7,671 bases of DNA from CAZBWS01 sp964495705 (GTDB lineage Bacteria; Pseudomonadota; Gammaproteobacteria; HTCC5015). Shown here in pieces: positions 6,561 to 7,671 of this stretch (its first letter is position 1; the number at the start of each line of letters is the position of its first letter). The stretch is from positions 1 through 7,671 of the forward strand of contig CAZBWS010000093.1 of assembly GCA_964495705.1 (NCBI GenBank), in the 5' to 3' direction. A program made the translations under genes and the position numbers. The notes beneath the pieces are model-generated. The model ran no database searches, was not told where the DNA came from, and was given only the letters and a program-made list of their open reading frames with translations.

Positions 6561-7634
6561 CTATTCTCCATGCACCAAACGTATCGCCAAACTCAAGGTT
6601 CGAACCTGACTAGACAAACTAGCGTCATTAAAAGAGACCGTCCAAACCTGAGTCGCCGAGCTTGGCGGAGCGGTTCGGTAGGCGGCATTAGTCTGAGTGT
6701 CAGAAAAGAATTGACTACTCGTCAAGGGTGCAGTGCTGACGCTGTAGTCCAACAAGCCCAATAACTCACTGTGATTCGGCAAACGCCACTGATCGGACCC
6801 GCACAAGGACGCCGCATTAACGTCTGCAATATGCATAGTAGCCTCAGTCTCATCTTGTAAGTCTGTATCGTCTCGCGCCTCCCAAATCAAACCCGTGACA
6901 TTATCTTTCACACAAGCCCAGGACGAAGCATTGCTAGATAATACCTCCCCTTGCGTATTGAGCTTTGTAAAGTCGAACCCCCCATCGCCTTCACCCACCT
7001 TGGTTAAGCTCGAAGGACTCGCTAAGCTCATATTGTCTCTACCTACATGGGCATCTTGGGGGCTAGGAGTATCACCATCGGGGTCAGTTGCCCCGCCACT
7101 AATACAATCGACATCGTTATTATGCGTGGCTGCTGGTGCAAAATCGCCACATAAAGTGATACCGGTATCATTCAACGTGGCTGTAGCGTTTGCTGTGATT
7201 GTAGCGGCGTCCGTCACCGTCACCTGCATTTCCAAGGTGGTACTAGCTGTAGGGCTCGCTCCTCTCACTTCCAACTCATAAACATTATCTTGGTCTGCAT
7301 CTCCAGGGGATTCAAAATCAGGTGGCGAGTTAAAAAGCAGTAGGTGGTCATTGTTAATATTTTGAGCAATCGTAAATAAGGCCTCATCCTCTCCGCCAAC
7401 AACACTAAAGACAACAGAGTTAACCGCATTGACATCTAGGGAAAAGTCTATCGCATCCGAGGCCTCTGCCGCACTAAAACGGCGTACTGTGGCAGTGTTT
7501 TCAACTAAGCTGACCTGAAGGGTAGTGTCGCCACTCTCAGGCAAACCAGCATCGTCCGTGTCGATTTGGCCACTTGTTCCGCCACAAGCAAATAATACAG
7601 CGCTAGATAAGATGATAAGGGGATAACGTAACAT
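6561..7634 (-). CDS. Putative outer-membrane lipoprotein with cadherin-like and DUF1566 domains
   Basis: From ATG 7634 the product has 357 residues and begins MLRYPLIILSSAVLFACGG. This is a short lipoprotein signal with lipobox LFAC and Cys at residue 17; Gly at +2 favours the outer membrane. An ATG at 7667 would add 11 residues with no positive charge near the start. I prefer 7634, but Shine-Dalgarno evidence is weak for 7634 and outside the window for 7667. Numbering from 7634, residues about 60-142 resemble a cadherin-type beta-sandwich: PPDFESPGD, the likely calcium-binding DADQDN, then VTVTD. A linker with GITLCGD, DVDC and QDAHVGRD leads into a DUF1566 domain: CVKDNVTGLIWE, the SDQWRLPNHSELLGLLD segment, and VWTVSF to IRLVHGE. 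The domain order suggests a surface-displayed binding or structural protein. Ligand and role are unknown. It is first in a unit with the small DUF1566 gene. Confidence 0.82.
   Translation of the reverse strand: MLRYPLIILSSAVLFACGGTSGQIDTDDAGLPESGDTTLQVSLVENTATVRRFSAAEASDAIDFSLDVNAVNSVVFSVVGGEDEALFTIAQNINNDHLLLFNSPPDFESPGDADQDNVYELEVRGASPTASTTLEMQVTVTDAATITANATATLNDTGITLCGDFAPAATHNNDVDCISGGATDPDGDTPSPQDAHVGRDNMSLASPSSLTKVGEGDGGFDFTKLNTQGEVLSSNASSWACVKDNVTGLIWEARDDTDLQDETEATMHIADVNAASLCGSDQWRLPNHSELLGLLDYSVSTAPLTSSQFFSDTQTNAAYRTAPPSSATQVWTVSFNDASLSSQVRTLSLAIRLVHGE
6566..6569 (-). promoter_or_regulatory. Ribosome binding site of the small DUF1566 gene
   Basis: GGAG lies 7 nt before ATG 6558 and inside the last codons of the upstream lipoprotein gene, whose TAG stop (6561-6563) falls between them. 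The arrangement points to translational coupling and a shared transcript. Confidence 0.7.
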
Positions 7635-7671
7635 TGAGATATAGCTCGTAAATATCAAAGACAGCATAGTA

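Noticed and set aside
6895..7281. 128-residue plus-strand open frame
   Set aside because: It is the antisense shadow of the lipoprotein gene. The hydrophobic stretches arise from complementing Asp/Ala/Thr codons, and no ribosome site or domain is visible.

Overview
The window looks like ordinary chromosomal DNA of a gammaproteobacterium. The evidence is the gene content and the close similarity of the proteins, as remembered, to Pseudomonas and marine Cellvibrionales-type sequences: HemB, MurJ, ribosomal protein S20 and a DUF349 protein. The genus cannot be fixed from the sequence alone. No mobile element, CRISPR array, tRNA or rRNA gene was seen.

Layout. Positions 1-1515 (minus) hold murJ, the lipid II flippase, cut at its 3' end by the window edge and apparently starting at TTG. 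Upstream of it on the same strand lie a hairpin terminator (1595-1629) and rpsT (1668-1928, ribosomal protein S20, GTG start), which has a near-consensus sigma70 promoter at 1968-1996. A perfect 11-bp inverted repeat (2026-2058) separates rpsT from a 910-residue protein (2077-4809, minus). That protein has HEAT-like N-terminal helices, long charged helical segments and several degenerate DUF349 repeats. A 221-bp divergent intergenic region (4810-5030) carries three consecutive hairpins and an extended -10 promoter for hemB (5031-6035, plus), which encodes porphobilinogen synthase of the magnesium type. A shared hairpin (6043-6074) separates hemB from a convergent two-gene unit on the minus strand. 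This unit is a putative outer-membrane lipoprotein with a cadherin-like domain and a C-terminal DUF1566/Lcl_C domain (6561-7634 or 7667), followed 2 nt later by a small exported DUF1566 protein (6079-6558).

How the genes relate. rpsT and murJ are housekeeping neighbours in many gammaproteobacteria (the rpsT-murJ-ribF order is common), but here each has its own promoter with a terminator between them. hemB supplies the tetrapyrrole precursor porphobilinogen. The DUF349 gene has no established role, and its divergent position next to hemB does not by itself show a functional link. The two DUF1566 genes form a translationally coupled pair and probably act together at the cell surface.

Outlook. 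No clearly new multi-gene system is visible. The items most worth a second look are the tandem DUF1566 pair, the large DUF349/HEAT-like protein, and the structured RNA or DNA potential in the hemB/DUF349 intergenic region.
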